A stretch of 64,000 nucleotides of DNA from positions 124,001 to 188,000 of the forward strand of contig NZ_JAMXSF010000006.1 of NCBI RefSeq assembly GCF_024124545.1. The letters run 5' to 3'. The stretch is from Pseudoalteromonas sp. XMcav2-N (lineage in GTDB: Bacteria; Pseudomonadota; Gammaproteobacteria; Enterobacterales; Alteromonadaceae). A program made the position numbers and the translations under genes. Below are positions 29,082 through 37,431 of this stretch, in pieces (position 1 is the first letter of the stretch; every line of letters starts with the position of its first letter). The notes beneath the pieces are model-generated. The model saw only the letters and a list, made by a program, of their open reading frames with translations. It ran no database searches and had not been told where the DNA came from.

Positions 29082-29489
29082 ATGTCTATCAAAGAAATAA
29101 AAGAGAATGATTTGGTTTTGGCACGTCACATCCCTGAAGAGCAGGCTTGGGCGGGTAATCTAAACTTTTTCTCCGAAGATGAAGAATATATTCAGGTAGG
29201 CACCTGGGGCTATGATAATGGCAAAAAGCTATTAGCTCATACTCACAACGAAGTTAAGCGTGAAGTACTTTGGACTCAAGAAGTTCTTTATGTTCGTAAA
29301 GGTAAAATTCTTGCCCACGTTTACAATACCAAAGAAGAAAAAGTAGCAGAGCTGGAAGTTTCTGAAGGTGACGTCATTATTTTATTAATGGGCGGCCATG
29401 GCTATGATATTTTGGAAGATGGTACGCAGGTTCTAGAAGTTAAAAATGGCCCGTATGTGGGTGCTGATGCTGACAGAAGACGCTTGTAA
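29082..29489 (+). CDS. Cupin-fold protein, possible nucleotide-sugar isomerase
   Basis: This 135-residue single-domain cupin has a core LLAHTHNEVKREVLWTQEVLYV with His pairs typical of metal-binding or sugar-isomerase cupins, then EGDVIILLMGGHGYDIL. Small cupins in sugar clusters often catalyse 3,4-ketoisomerisation (FdtA type), and the neighbours (Gmd, acyltransferase, DegT aminotransferase) fit that role on a GDP sugar. The FdtA consensus itself is not obvious, so the function is inferred from context. Confidence 0.65.
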   Translation: MSIKEIKENDLVLARHIPEEQAWAGNLNFFSEDEEYIQVGTWGYDNGKKLLAHTHNEVKREVLWTQEVLYVRKGKILAHVYNTKEEKVAELEVSEGDVIILLMGGHGYDILEDGTQVLEVKNGPYVGADADRRRL

Positions 29490-30049
29490 TGGACAACATT
29501 TTTTTTGATCCAAAGCAGCTCAAAAGCTGCGGGAAGAACGTAATCATTGGGAAAACGGTTCGGATCAGGTACCCAGAATTGGTTGAGATTGGAGATAACG
29601 TCATTATTGACGACTTCACTTATATTTCAACTGCAATGAATATCATGGACAATGTGCATATAGCCTCTGGCTGCAAGATCATTGGTGGCAAAGAGGCGAC
29701 TGTCACGATGGAATCGTTCTCGACGTTAGCCCCGAACGTGGTGCTCGCGGCTGGTAGTGATGATTATATCGCTGGTATCGCAACTCCTATGGTGCCACTT
29801 GAATTTAAAGGTGAAGTTGTACTTGGTGATATTTTTATCGGTCGTCACTGTATTGTAGGTGCGAATTCCACGGTTTTGCCAAATGTTACATTTGAAGTAG
29901 GTGCGAGTGTTGGCGCACAATCTTTGGTAAAAGACAACCTCAGTGAGTGGTCGCTATATGGTGGGGTTCCCGCTAGAAAGCTCAAAGATCGTGATGGAAA
30001 AAAAATTGAAGAGCTGGAAAAAGAATTTTTAAGGAGTTTGGATGTCTGA
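29489..30049 (+). CDS. Left-handed beta-helix (hexapeptide repeat) acyltransferase
   Basis: This 186-residue protein is built of hexapeptide repeats: IGKTVRIRYPELVEIGDNVII, then ASGCKIIGGKEATVTMESFS and a second block with VLGDIFIGRHCIVGANSTVLPNV. The coil near 117-125 carries a histidine (IGRHCIVGA) where the active-site His of sugar O- or N-acyltransferases is found. It probably acylates the amino sugar made by the adjacent aminotransferase. The start overlaps the cupin stop (TAATG), and the end overlaps the next gene by eight bases. Confidence 0.82.
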   Translation: MDNIFFDPKQLKSCGKNVIIGKTVRIRYPELVEIGDNVIIDDFTYISTAMNIMDNVHIASGCKIIGGKEATVTMESFSTLAPNVVLAAGSDDYIAGIATPMVPLEFKGEVVLGDIFIGRHCIVGANSTVLPNVTFEVGASVGAQSLVKDNLSEWSLYGGVPARKLKDRDGKKIEELEKEFLRSLDV

Positions 30050-31139
30050 TTCATTTATTATGCAAATGCGCCCCTGGTTTGGCGAAGAAGAAAAGAAAGC
30101 TGTCTGCGACTACATGGATGAAGATGGCTTTATTACAGAGTTCAAGCGAACTGAACAATTTGAGCAAATGATAGCCGACTATACGCAAGCAAAACACTGT
30201 ATTGTTGTTAATAATGGTACTGTGAGTTTGACTTTAGCTGCACTAGCCGTCGGAGTTGAAGCAGGTGATGAGGTGATTGTTCCTAACTTCACCATGATTG
30301 CTTCTGCCAACTCAGTCAAAATGTTTGGTGCACAGCCTGTATTTGTCGATGTTGAGCCTGAGAGTCTAGTGCTTGATATCGAAAAAGTTAAAGCTGCTAT
30401 TACGGATAAAACAAAAGCAATCTTGCTAGTATCTGTCAATGGTCGTTACCCAACATCGGGTATTGAAGCATTCAGACAACTTGCAGATGAGAAAGGCCTC
30501 AAATTGATTGAAGATGCAGCTCAATCACTTGGCTCTAGATATCCAGATGGAAGACATATGGGTACAGTTGGAGATGTAGGTAGTTTTTCATTCTCAGCAC
30601 CAAAGATCATTTCAACAGGTCAAGGTGGTTGTGTTATCACAAATGATGATGCAATTGCGACAAAGTTAAGAAAGCTGAAGGATTTTGGTCGTTCAGGTGG
30701 TGGAAACGACATCCATGACGAAATCGGTTTTAACTTCAAGTTTACTGAACTACAAGCGTGTATCGGCATTGAGCAAATGAAGAAGTTACCTTGGCGTGTT
30801 GAGCGCAAGAAAGACATTCTTCGCCGCTATCAGGATAATCTAAAAGGGTGTGAGCAGGTTACGTTCTTTGAGCAAGATCTGGAGAATACGACCCCTTGGT
30901 TTATCGATGTAACAGTTCAAAATCGCACTGAGTTACAGGCATTCCTTAAAGAAAAGGGAATCGGGACTCGTGTGATGTATCCACCAATTAATAAGCAGGC
31001 TGCTTATAACTATCCCGGTGAGCATCAAGTCTCGAACTTCATTGGGGAACAGGGTCTATGGCTGCCTTCTCAGACTCAGTTAGAAGATGCACAGATAGAT
31101 TACATCTGTGATGCAATCAAAGAGTTTTATAATAAGTGA
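30042..31139 (+). CDS. DegT/DnrJ/EryC1 sugar aminotransferase
   Basis: This 365-residue PLP enzyme resembles perosamine synthetase and related 3- or 4-aminotransferases. The Schiff-base lysine is Lys188 in FSFSAPKIISTGQGG, so it is not a ColD-type dehydratase, which has His there. IEDAAQS at 156-162 is the PLP ring motif. With Gmd it could form GDP-perosamine. With the cupin as 3,4-ketoisomerase it could form a 3-amino-3,6-dideoxy sugar such as GDP-mycosamine or Rha3N. The adjacent acyltransferase would then N-acylate the product. Confidence 0.85.
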   Translation: MSDSFIMQMRPWFGEEEKKAVCDYMDEDGFITEFKRTEQFEQMIADYTQAKHCIVVNNGTVSLTLAALAVGVEAGDEVIVPNFTMIASANSVKMFGAQPVFVDVEPESLVLDIEKVKAAITDKTKAILLVSVNGRYPTSGIEAFRQLADEKGLKLIEDAAQSLGSRYPDGRHMGTVGDVGSFSFSAPKIISTGQGGCVITNDDAIATKLRKLKDFGRSGGGNDIHDEIGFNFKFTELQACIGIEQMKKLPWRVERKKDILRRYQDNLKGCEQVTFFEQDLENTTPWFIDVTVQNRTELQAFLKEKGIGTRVMYPPINKQAAYNYPGEHQVSNFIGEQGLWLPSQTQLEDAQIDYICDAIKEFYNK

Positions 31140-31149
31140 GGGATAAATT

Positions 31150-31944
31150 ATGGCTAGCAATAATCTGGCCGTAGTAGTTCTTACTTGTGATCATTACAGT
31201 GACCTGTGGCCTCCATTTTTTGAAGGTTACAGCCGTCACTGGAAAGGATCTCCATGGCCAATTTATTTGGCCAGTAACCAAAAAGATTATGACTATCCGG
31301 GGTTACAAGTAATCAAGTCTGGTGAAGACAAAGACTGGTCTTCCAGTATTCGAAGTTCGCTATCCCAGCTTGAAGAAGAATATGTTCTACTACTTATCGA
31401 CGATATTATTTTTACAAAAGATGTCGATTTTGAAAAACTATCATCGTTATATCAAGAGTTTATAGATAGTGGTATGAATTATCTTCGATTGAAAAATTCA
31501 CCATTACCTGATATCGATTTTAATCAGGATATAGGCGAAATTTCTAAAGATAGTTTATATCGTACAGCGATTTTTCCATCAATTTGGAAGAAAGACGTAC
31601 TTTTTGATATTCTGAAAGATGGCGAAAGTGCTTGGGAGTTTGAGCTCAAAGGTTCTGTTCGTTCAGATAATTACGGTGGATTTTACTCTGTTTATGAAGA
31701 TGTATTTGAGGGGATCCACGGCGTTATCAAAGGTAAATGGACTCGACAGGCTGTGAAAGAGCTAAAACAAGTTGGTATCAACTTCGATAGTGAAAAGCGC
31801 GGAGTTATGAGCTTCAAAGATGATCTGAAGCTACGTTTCGTATTCTTGAGAAGCCGAGTGTTTCGTTTGGTACCAGCAAAATATCAGAGAAAGCTCAGAG
31901 AGTTAATATATAAAAAAATATTAGGTCGCTCTGAACTTATATAA
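31150..31944 (+). CDS. Putative glycosyltransferase, unrecognised family
   Basis: This 264-residue cytoplasmic protein begins with a nucleotide-sugar-binding-like strand (LAVVVLTCDHY). A VLLLIDDIIFT stretch near residue 82 resembles a DxD metal site, followed by a DWSSSIRSSL helix and a basic C-terminus (KLRFVFLRSRVFRLVPAKYQRKL) suited to membrane association. I do not recognise a named GT family. Its place between the amino-sugar genes and gmm suggests it transfers one of the locus sugars. Confidence 0.55.
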   Translation: MASNNLAVVVLTCDHYSDLWPPFFEGYSRHWKGSPWPIYLASNQKDYDYPGLQVIKSGEDKDWSSSIRSSLSQLEEEYVLLLIDDIIFTKDVDFEKLSSLYQEFIDSGMNYLRLKNSPLPDIDFNQDIGEISKDSLYRTAIFPSIWKKDVLFDILKDGESAWEFELKGSVRSDNYGGFYSVYEDVFEGIHGVIKGKWTRQAVKELKQVGINFDSEKRGVMSFKDDLKLRFVFLRSRVFRLVPAKYQRKLRELIYKKILGRSELI

Positions 31945-31972
31945 ATTGAGCTCTTTTATATAGGATGGGCGT

Positions 31973-32034
31973 TCAATGATCATTGAGCTTTAAGCTCAAT
32001 GGTCAGCTAGAATTTCAATGAGCTTTAGCTCTAG
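31973..32034 (+). repeat. Palindrome and near-repeat before gmm
   Basis: CATTGAGCTT and AAGCTCAATG (31981-31990, 31992-32001) form a perfect 21-base palindrome around one T. A partial copy (TCAATGAGCTTTAGCTC) follows at about 32014-32030. It lies in the 107-base gap between two genes. The hairpin is not followed by a T-run, so it may stabilise RNA or mark a recombination joint. Confidence 0.5.
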
Positions 32035-32051
32035 TTAGAGTGGCATTATTA

Positions 32052-32498
32052 ATGTTAAATGAAATTGACTTCAAAGCAGTTATTAAAAATGCTCCACTTA
32101 TCTCGATTGATTTGATTTTGAAAGATGATAAGAACCGAGTCTTATTTGGTAAAAGAACCAATGAACCCGCAAAAGGGAGCTGGTTTGTCCCGGGAGGAAG
32201 AATTTGGAAAAATGAGAGTATAGATAGTGCGATTAAACGTATATCTTCAAGTGAGGTTGGAATTGCGTTAAGTATAGAGGATTTCAATTTTCAAGGGGTT
32301 TACGAGCACTTTTATAATAGTAATTTTTTTTCAGATGATTTTGAAACGCACTATGTTGTACTGGCATATCAGTTGAATACCCCTTTTAAAGGCGCATCTT
32401 CACTACCCAAAAGCCAACACTCTCACTATGAGTTCTTTTCTAAGCATGATGCACTTGAAAGCGATAATATACACAAAAATTGTTTGCCTTACTTTTAG
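32052..32498 (+). CDS. gmm: GDP-mannose mannosyl hydrolase (Nudix)
   Basis: This 148-residue Nudix-family protein hydrolyses GDP-mannose or GDP-glucose to GDP and the sugar, tuning sugar-nucleotide pools. It matches Gmm closely: PLISIDLIL, FGKRTNEPAKGSWFVPGGRI, the modified Nudix helix (ESIDSAIKRISSSEVG), VYEHFYNSNF, HYVVLAYQL and the catalytic-base His region KSQHSHYEFF. The ATG at 32052 is preferred over GTG 32040, as homologues start just before the DFKAVIKNAPLISID block. Gmm is a frequent companion of gmd-manC-manB in colanic-acid and O-antigen loci. Confidence 0.92.
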   Translation: MLNEIDFKAVIKNAPLISIDLILKDDKNRVLFGKRTNEPAKGSWFVPGGRIWKNESIDSAIKRISSSEVGIALSIEDFNFQGVYEHFYNSNFFSDDFETHYVVLAYQLNTPFKGASSLPKSQHSHYEFFSKHDALESDNIHKNCLPYF

Positions 32499-32576
32499 TT
32501 TTTAAGATTTATACCCTCTGATTAAAGGAGGGAACGGTTTTAGTTAGCTTAACACTTGATATTTATGAGGATTAAT

Positions 32577-33389
32577 GTGTCAAATAGTAAAGTGTCGATT
32601 ATTATGCCTTGCTTTAATAGCTCTGCATATATTTCGGAATCAATAGAATCGGTACTGGCACAAAGCCATACGGATTGGGAATTAATCATTGTCGATGATA
32701 AATCTAAAGATGAAAGTGTTGAAATTATTGAAAGATTCATGGGTGACGTCAGAATCAAATTGATTAAAAACGAAGTAAATAGAGGCGGAGCTGGTAGTAG
32801 GAATAAGGCGATTGAGGTGGCTACAGGTCGTTATATTGCATTTTTGGATTCAGATGACCTTTGGGAACCGACTAAGTTGGAAAAGCAAATCGCTTATATG
32901 ACAAGGGAGGGTATCGGTTTCTCGTATACTAATTATACGCAATTTCGTGATGGTGATGATGCGGATTTTAAGATCACGGCACCTCAGTTTGTAGATTATA
33001 AGATGCTTATAAAGAGCAATTTTATTGGTTGCTTGACTGTTGTTTATGATGTTTCCGAGCATGGCAAGTTTTATTTCCCTGAAACCAAGAAACGACATGA
33101 TTTTGCGTTATGGTTGAATATGCTCAGAAAGTTTCATGAAGCGAGGAATGTTGGACTTGATCTAGCGAGGTATCGCGTACACAACGCATCGCTTTCTTCT
33201 AATAAAAAAGATGCTTTTCAGTCATATTTTCACGTATTGCACCGTCTTCAGAATATTAGTTATGTATCCGCATTATTTAAAACTTTCTTCTTTGCGGTCT
33301 TGACCGTTATTAAGAAAAAGGCTCCAAACTTATACCCAATGTTCTTGAAGCTCTATATCCCAAGAGCGAGGTTGTATGAGCGAAGGTAG
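32577..33389 (+). CDS. Family 2 glycosyltransferase
   Basis: This GT-A enzyme of about 270 residues has VSIIMPCFNSSAYISESIESVLAQ, LIIVDDKSKDESVEII, NRGGAGSRNKAIEVATGRYIAFLDSDD with the DxD motif, and a KKRHDFALWLNML acceptor-side segment. The GTG at 32577 is chosen because GAGG (32567-32570) lies six bases upstream; TTG 32556 and ATG 32565 lack a ribosome site. It resembles WaaE/WcaA-like GT2 enzymes. Its end overlaps the next gene by 14 bases. Confidence 0.9.
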   Translation: MSNSKVSIIMPCFNSSAYISESIESVLAQSHTDWELIIVDDKSKDESVEIIERFMGDVRIKLIKNEVNRGGAGSRNKAIEVATGRYIAFLDSDDLWEPTKLEKQIAYMTREGIGFSYTNYTQFRDGDDADFKITAPQFVDYKMLIKSNFIGCLTVVYDVSEHGKFYFPETKKRHDFALWLNMLRKFHEARNVGLDLARYRVHNASLSSNKKDAFQSYFHVLHRLQNISYVSALFKTFFFAVLTVIKKKAPNLYPMFLKLYIPRARLYERR

Positions 33390-34302
33390 CAATACTAATC
33401 AACGAGTCTTGTTAACTGGAGCCAATGGCTACATTGGCAGCTATATTCGACAAGACCCACGAAGTCGTAATTTTAAATTTTTGTCTCGGTATAAAGGAGC
33501 CGCAGACCAGTGGCGGTTTTTAGATAAATTGTCACCATCTGTTGATTACTCCGAACACGTAAAAGATATTGATGTCATTATACATTTGGCGTCCTCAGCT
33601 CATAGCTACCAGCATTCGCTGGAAGCGCTAAGAGCGGTGAATGTTGATGCCTGCATAAAGTTAGCTAAGGATGCTGAAAAAGCTGGAGTGAAGAGGTTTA
33701 TTTATCTCAGCAGTTCTAATGTCTATGGGCATGCTGAGTTAATTGAGGATGAAACAAGGGTAGCGCCTCAAACCCCGGAATCTGAACTTCGGGTCGAGTG
33801 TGAAGAGTTACTCAAGCAGCTAGCTTCCGAAACGCAGATGGAAGTTGTGATAGTCCGTAGCCCTTTGGTATATTCCTTTGATGCGCCTGGGAACATTGGC
33901 GTACTATTAAGCTTTATTAGGAAGTTCAAAGTTACCCCGTTTGGCTTTGCCAAAAATCCGAGGAGCTTTATTTCGGTGCTAAATTTGGTAGATTTCATAT
34001 TTGTTTGCTGCAACCACGAGAAGGCAGGCAATCGGGCTTTTGTGATCAGTGATAGAGAGCCCCTGAGCTTTAATTTACTTGCGAAACATTTGTCTAAGTA
34101 TGGCAGGATGAATATGATGCAATTGCCAATTCCACTACCTTTGCTAAAGCTGTTGGGAGCAATTACAGGAAAAAGAAATTTAATTAGGCAGATCACGTCT
34201 AATTCAGTCATAAATACGACTGCTGCAAAAAGAGAGCTAGATTGGGCTCCTCCATATTCAGCAGAAGATGCTTTAAAAGAATTATATAAGGTAGAAAAAT
34301 GA
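33376..34302 (+). CDS. WbpV-like SDR with altered active site (predicted UDP-QuiNAc pathway)
   Basis: This 308-residue extended SDR is similar to the UDP-4-keto-6-deoxy-GlcNAc 4-reductase family (WbpV type). It has VLLTGANGYIGSYI, VIIHLASSAH, FIYLSSSNVYG, VIVRSPLVY, PFGFAKNPRSFISVLNLVDF and ELDWAPPYSAEDALKEL. Where the catalytic YxxxK is expected before the ECEELL helix, the sequence reads ESELR, so Tyr and Lys are replaced by Glu135 and Arg139. The reading frame is intact on both sides. It overlaps the phosphoglycosyl transferase gene by four bases and lies two genes before the WbpM-type dehydratase, so the pathway assignment is good even if catalysis is uncertain. Confidence 0.8.
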   Translation: MSEGSNTNQRVLLTGANGYIGSYIRQDPRSRNFKFLSRYKGAADQWRFLDKLSPSVDYSEHVKDIDVIIHLASSAHSYQHSLEALRAVNVDACIKLAKDAEKAGVKRFIYLSSSNVYGHAELIEDETRVAPQTPESELRVECEELLKQLASETQMEVVIVRSPLVYSFDAPGNIGVLLSFIRKFKVTPFGFAKNPRSFISVLNLVDFIFVCCNHEKAGNRAFVISDREPLSFNLLAKHLSKYGRMNMMQLPIPLPLLKLLGAITGKRNLIRQITSNSVINTTAAKRELDWAPPYSAEDALKELYKVEK

Positions 34303-34853
34303 TCCGGCTTTTAGATGCTATATTCGCCTTCCTAGGTTTGGTTGTTGGTGCTCCAATCTTGATATTGATATACATTATTGGTTTGTTTGACACCGGCTCT
34401 CCTCTTTTCCGCCAAGAACGGGTTGGTAGAAATCAGAAACCATTTACGCTCGTTAAATTTCGTACTATGACAGTCGGTACAGCGTCCGTGGCGAGTCATT
34501 TGGCGAGCTCGAGTAGCATTACCAAATTTGGCAGTTTCTTAAGAAAGTCAAAGCTTGATGAATTGCCACAGCTATGGAATGTACTTAAAGGCGAGATGAG
34601 TTTAGTCGGTCCACGTCCAGGATTGTTCAATCAGACGGAACTTACTGAACACAGATCTGAGCTTGGGATCTATGCGCATAGACCTGGCATTACAGGTTTA
34701 TCTCAGGTTAATGAAATTGATATGTCAACGCCAGAGTTACTGGCAAAGACAGATAAAAAAATGCTAGATAGTCTGACAGTTGGTAAGTACTTTAAGTATA
34801 TTTTTCTGACCATTTCCGGCAAGGGAAGCGGAGATCGAGTAAAGGGATCCTGA
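34299..34853 (+). CDS. Initiating phosphoglycosyl transferase (short WcaJ/PglC type)
   Basis: This 184-residue monotopic PGT transfers a sugar-1-phosphate to undecaprenyl phosphate, starting the repeat unit. The N-terminal membrane helix (AIFAFLGLVVGAPILILIYI) is followed by PLFRQERVGRNQKPFTLVKFRTM, then LRKSKLDELPQLWNVLKGEMSLVGPRP with the catalytic Asp-Glu pair, and HRPGITGLSQV. It has only the catalytic domain, like PglC, not the extended WcaJ form. With the WbpM-type and WbpV-like genes beside it, the first sugar is probably QuiNAc or another UDP-6-deoxy-HexNAc. Confidence 0.9.
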   Translation: MIRLLDAIFAFLGLVVGAPILILIYIIGLFDTGSPLFRQERVGRNQKPFTLVKFRTMTVGTASVASHLASSSSITKFGSFLRKSKLDELPQLWNVLKGEMSLVGPRPGLFNQTELTEHRSELGIYAHRPGITGLSQVNEIDMSTPELLAKTDKKMLDSLTVGKYFKYIFLTISGKGSGDRVKGS

Positions 34854-34971
34854 GTGATAGACTGCTTAATTAATGCAATAGATGTTCGTTTATTGTAAAT
34901 ATTTAGTCTACTATAGGAATATTGTGGCTGCTACAGCCCTAGTTGAAGATTGCAAATTTTAGGGATTTTTC

Positions 34972-36915
34972 ATGGACCGTTTGCTCCGAGCTTTATTGAG
35001 GACATCCAGAAGAAATAAGCGCTTATTTACACTTCTGGTTGACTGCTTTTTTATTGCAAGCGCATTTTGGCTGTCGCTTTTTGTTAGATTGGACAGTCTG
35101 GTACCGTTGACGGATTGGAATAACTGGCTTTTGTTATTTGCACTGCTGCCGGTTAGTTTGTTGGTTTTTATTCAGTTGGGTTTGTATCGTGCTGTATTGA
35201 GATTTGCAGGCGCCCATGTTGTATCATCAATATTGATAGGCACAATCGTTAGCACCGTGACTTTAGTGTTATGTGCATTCGGGTTAGGTGTGCCTATCCC
35301 GAGAACTATGCCCATTATATATGCTTGGCTATTGGTATTGTCAGTTGGTGGGGCTCGTATTGCTGTTCGGGCAATGTTCTATCGTTTTATCGCGGTTAAG
35401 AAAACACCAGTCGTAATTTATGGTGCAGGCGAAGCTGGTCGACAACTTGCTACCGCTTTAGGCACCGGTCCAGAGTACTTTGTTTCTGCATTCATTGATG
35501 ATGATAAAGCAAAACAAAACTCAGTGATTCAAGGGGTGCCGGTTGTTGCTTTTCAATCTATTTATAATCTCATTGACCGTAACAAAGTTGATAAAATACT
35601 ACTTGCGCTGCCAAGTGCATCGAGAAAGCGAAGACAAGAGATTATTTATAAATTAGAAAAGTTACCTGTGGAGGTCATGACAGTGCCTGGTATGGCGGAT
35701 GTGATTGAAGGCAAGGCATCTTTAAATCAAATCAAAGAGGTTGAAATAGAAGACCTGCTTGGTAGAGACCCCGTTGACCCTAAACCGGAACTCATGGCTG
35801 CCAATATTAAAGATAAAGTGGTGATGGTTACGGGAGCCGGTGGCTCTATAGGCTCAGAGCTTTGCAGGCAGATTGTACAGTACAACCCAGTAAAGTTGGT
35901 TTTATTCGAATTGTCAGAATATGGTCTCTATTGTATCGAAAAAGAGTTATCAGACCTTATCAGGGCAAAGGGACTTGATACAGAGCTACTGCCGATCATT
36001 GGTTCGGTGCAGAGAATAAACCGTGTTGAGAATTGTATGCAGGCTTTTGGCGTACAAACTGTCTATCACGCTGCGGCGTACAAACATGTTCCTTTGGTGG
36101 AGCACAATGTGGTTGAAGGCGTGCGGAACAATGTTTTTGGTACTTATTGTACTGCAAAAGCTGCTATCAATGTTGGCGTAGAGACTTTTGTTTTGATTTC
36201 AACCGATAAAGCTGTACGTCCGACAAACGTAATGGGAGCGACAAAACGTATGGCTGAATTGGTTCTGCAAGGACTTGCTACCGGATATACGCAAGGGAGT
36301 CATGGCACGCGTTTTTGTATGGTGAGATTTGGCAATGTACTCGGCTCTTCAGGCTCTGTAGTGCCTTTGTTTAGGCGTCAAATTAAAGAGGGGGGGCCTA
36401 TTACTTTGACTCACCCCGAGATAACACGGTTTTTCATGACGATTCCTGAGGCGGCTCAGCTTGTTATTCAAGCAGGTGCTATGGGTAAAGGCGGAGACGT
36501 GTTTGTACTGGATATGGGCGAGTCAGTAAAAATTAAAGATCTGGCTACCCGGATGATCCACTTATCAGGGTTGGAAGTGCAGAGCGAAACAAACTTAGAC
36601 GGCGATATTGCAATTCGGTGTACAGGATTAAGGCCTGGCGAGAAGCTATATGAAGAGCTACTAATTGGCGATGATGTTGAGAGTACATCTCACGAGCGTA
36701 TTATGACTGCAAATGAGGTAATGCTGCCCAAAGAAGAACTCCAGTTGCTGCTAGATGCGCTGGATAAGGCATGTCATAACTTTGATCATGAAGCGATTCG
36801 GAAACTTTTACTTCAGGCACCATTGAGTTTTGCGCCCACAGACGATATTTGTGATTTGGTATGGAGTGCACGTAAGAAAATGGATATTCCTGATAATATT
36901 GTCAGTTTTAAATAG
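34972..36915 (+). CDS. wbpM: WbpM-type UDP-GlcNAc 4,6-dehydratase (membrane form)
   Basis: This 647-residue protein starts with four predicted membrane helices (about 15-130), then a CoA-binding-like Rossmann domain (VVIYGAGEAGRQLATAL). A second SDR domain follows with MVTGAGGSIGSELCRQI near residue 286, YHAAAYKHVPLVEHN, LISTDKAVRPTNVMGATKRMAE, VRFGNVLGSSGSVVPLF and GLRPGEKLYEELL. This is the WbpM/FlaA1/CapD family, which forms UDP-4-keto-6-deoxy-GlcNAc. It is the last gene before the terminator at 36989. AGGGA precedes the start. Confidence 0.93.
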   Translation: MDRLLRALLRTSRRNKRLFTLLVDCFFIASAFWLSLFVRLDSLVPLTDWNNWLLLFALLPVSLLVFIQLGLYRAVLRFAGAHVVSSILIGTIVSTVTLVLCAFGLGVPIPRTMPIIYAWLLVLSVGGARIAVRAMFYRFIAVKKTPVVIYGAGEAGRQLATALGTGPEYFVSAFIDDDKAKQNSVIQGVPVVAFQSIYNLIDRNKVDKILLALPSASRKRRQEIIYKLEKLPVEVMTVPGMADVIEGKASLNQIKEVEIEDLLGRDPVDPKPELMAANIKDKVVMVTGAGGSIGSELCRQIVQYNPVKLVLFELSEYGLYCIEKELSDLIRAKGLDTELLPIIGSVQRINRVENCMQAFGVQTVYHAAAYKHVPLVEHNVVEGVRNNVFGTYCTAKAAINVGVETFVLISTDKAVRPTNVMGATKRMAELVLQGLATGYTQGSHGTRFCMVRFGNVLGSSGSVVPLFRRQIKEGGPITLTHPEITRFFMTIPEAAQLVIQAGAMGKGGDVFVLDMGESVKIKDLATRMIHLSGLEVQSETNLDGDIAIRCTGLRPGEKLYEELLIGDDVESTSHERIMTANEVMLPKEELQLLLDALDKACHNFDHEAIRKLLLQAPLSFAPTDDICDLVWSARKKMDIPDNIVSFK

Positions 36916-36988
36916 CATATACGATACACAACTCGGATAACTTCTTCATTGGGGCTTTACTAAAGTCACAATTGATTAGAATAGAAAA

Positions 36989-37017
36989 CGCCTGATGCTG
37001 TCCATCAGGCGTTTTTT
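36989..37017 (+). terminator. Rho-independent terminator at end of capsule locus
   Basis: CGCCTGATG (36989-36997) and CATCAGGCG (37003-37011) form a perfect 9-bp GC-rich stem with a five-base loop, followed by six T (37012-37017). It lies 73 bases after the wbpM-type stop. Confidence 0.93.
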
Positions 37018-37060
37018 CGTTTTGGTCTCGAATGTTGAATATATGGCTTACCTTTTGAGT

Positions 37061-37380
37061 TCATGCTGCTATGTGACAAGACTCAGATATATACTGCTGA
37101 ATATCTTCTCATGTTAGCCTACCACTTTCCGCGCGATTTATAGAGTCGAGTACATATGCCTTAGGCTGCTTCAGTTGTGAATCATCAAGTTTGCAAGTGC
37201 GCCCCGCACGAGGTAGCTCTTCCAAGCCTTCTAATCCATGGTCGAGATAGCCTTTCACCCATTTGTTCACGCTAGTACGACTGACCTTTAAGTATTCTGC
37301 AATCTGATAGCGAGATTTACTTTCAAAGAAATGAGCCAGTGCGAGCATGTACACTTTCTTTCTTGGATTTTTGGTCTATT
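37061..37380 (-). pseudogene. IS630-family transposase relic (N-terminal helix-turn-helix)
   Basis: On the - strand the frame reads TKNPRKKVYMLALAHFFESK, then SRYQIAEYLKVSRTSVNKWV, the winged-helix N-terminus of IS630-type transposases. It meets an in-frame TGA at 37111-37109, after which similar-looking sequence (EDIQQYIS) continues to a stop at 37061. The catalytic DDE domain is missing. The 5-prime side is interrupted by the IS3-type element. This is a dead fragment. Confidence 0.8.
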
Positions 37381-37431
37381 TGGAGAGCTTAATTGTAACT
37401 CCACCCAACCTAGTACAGCTCATTAGTAGAA

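Noticed and set aside
30042..31139. ColD-type PLP dehydratase (colitose pathway)
   Set aside because: ColD has His in place of the PLP lysine; here Lys188 is present.
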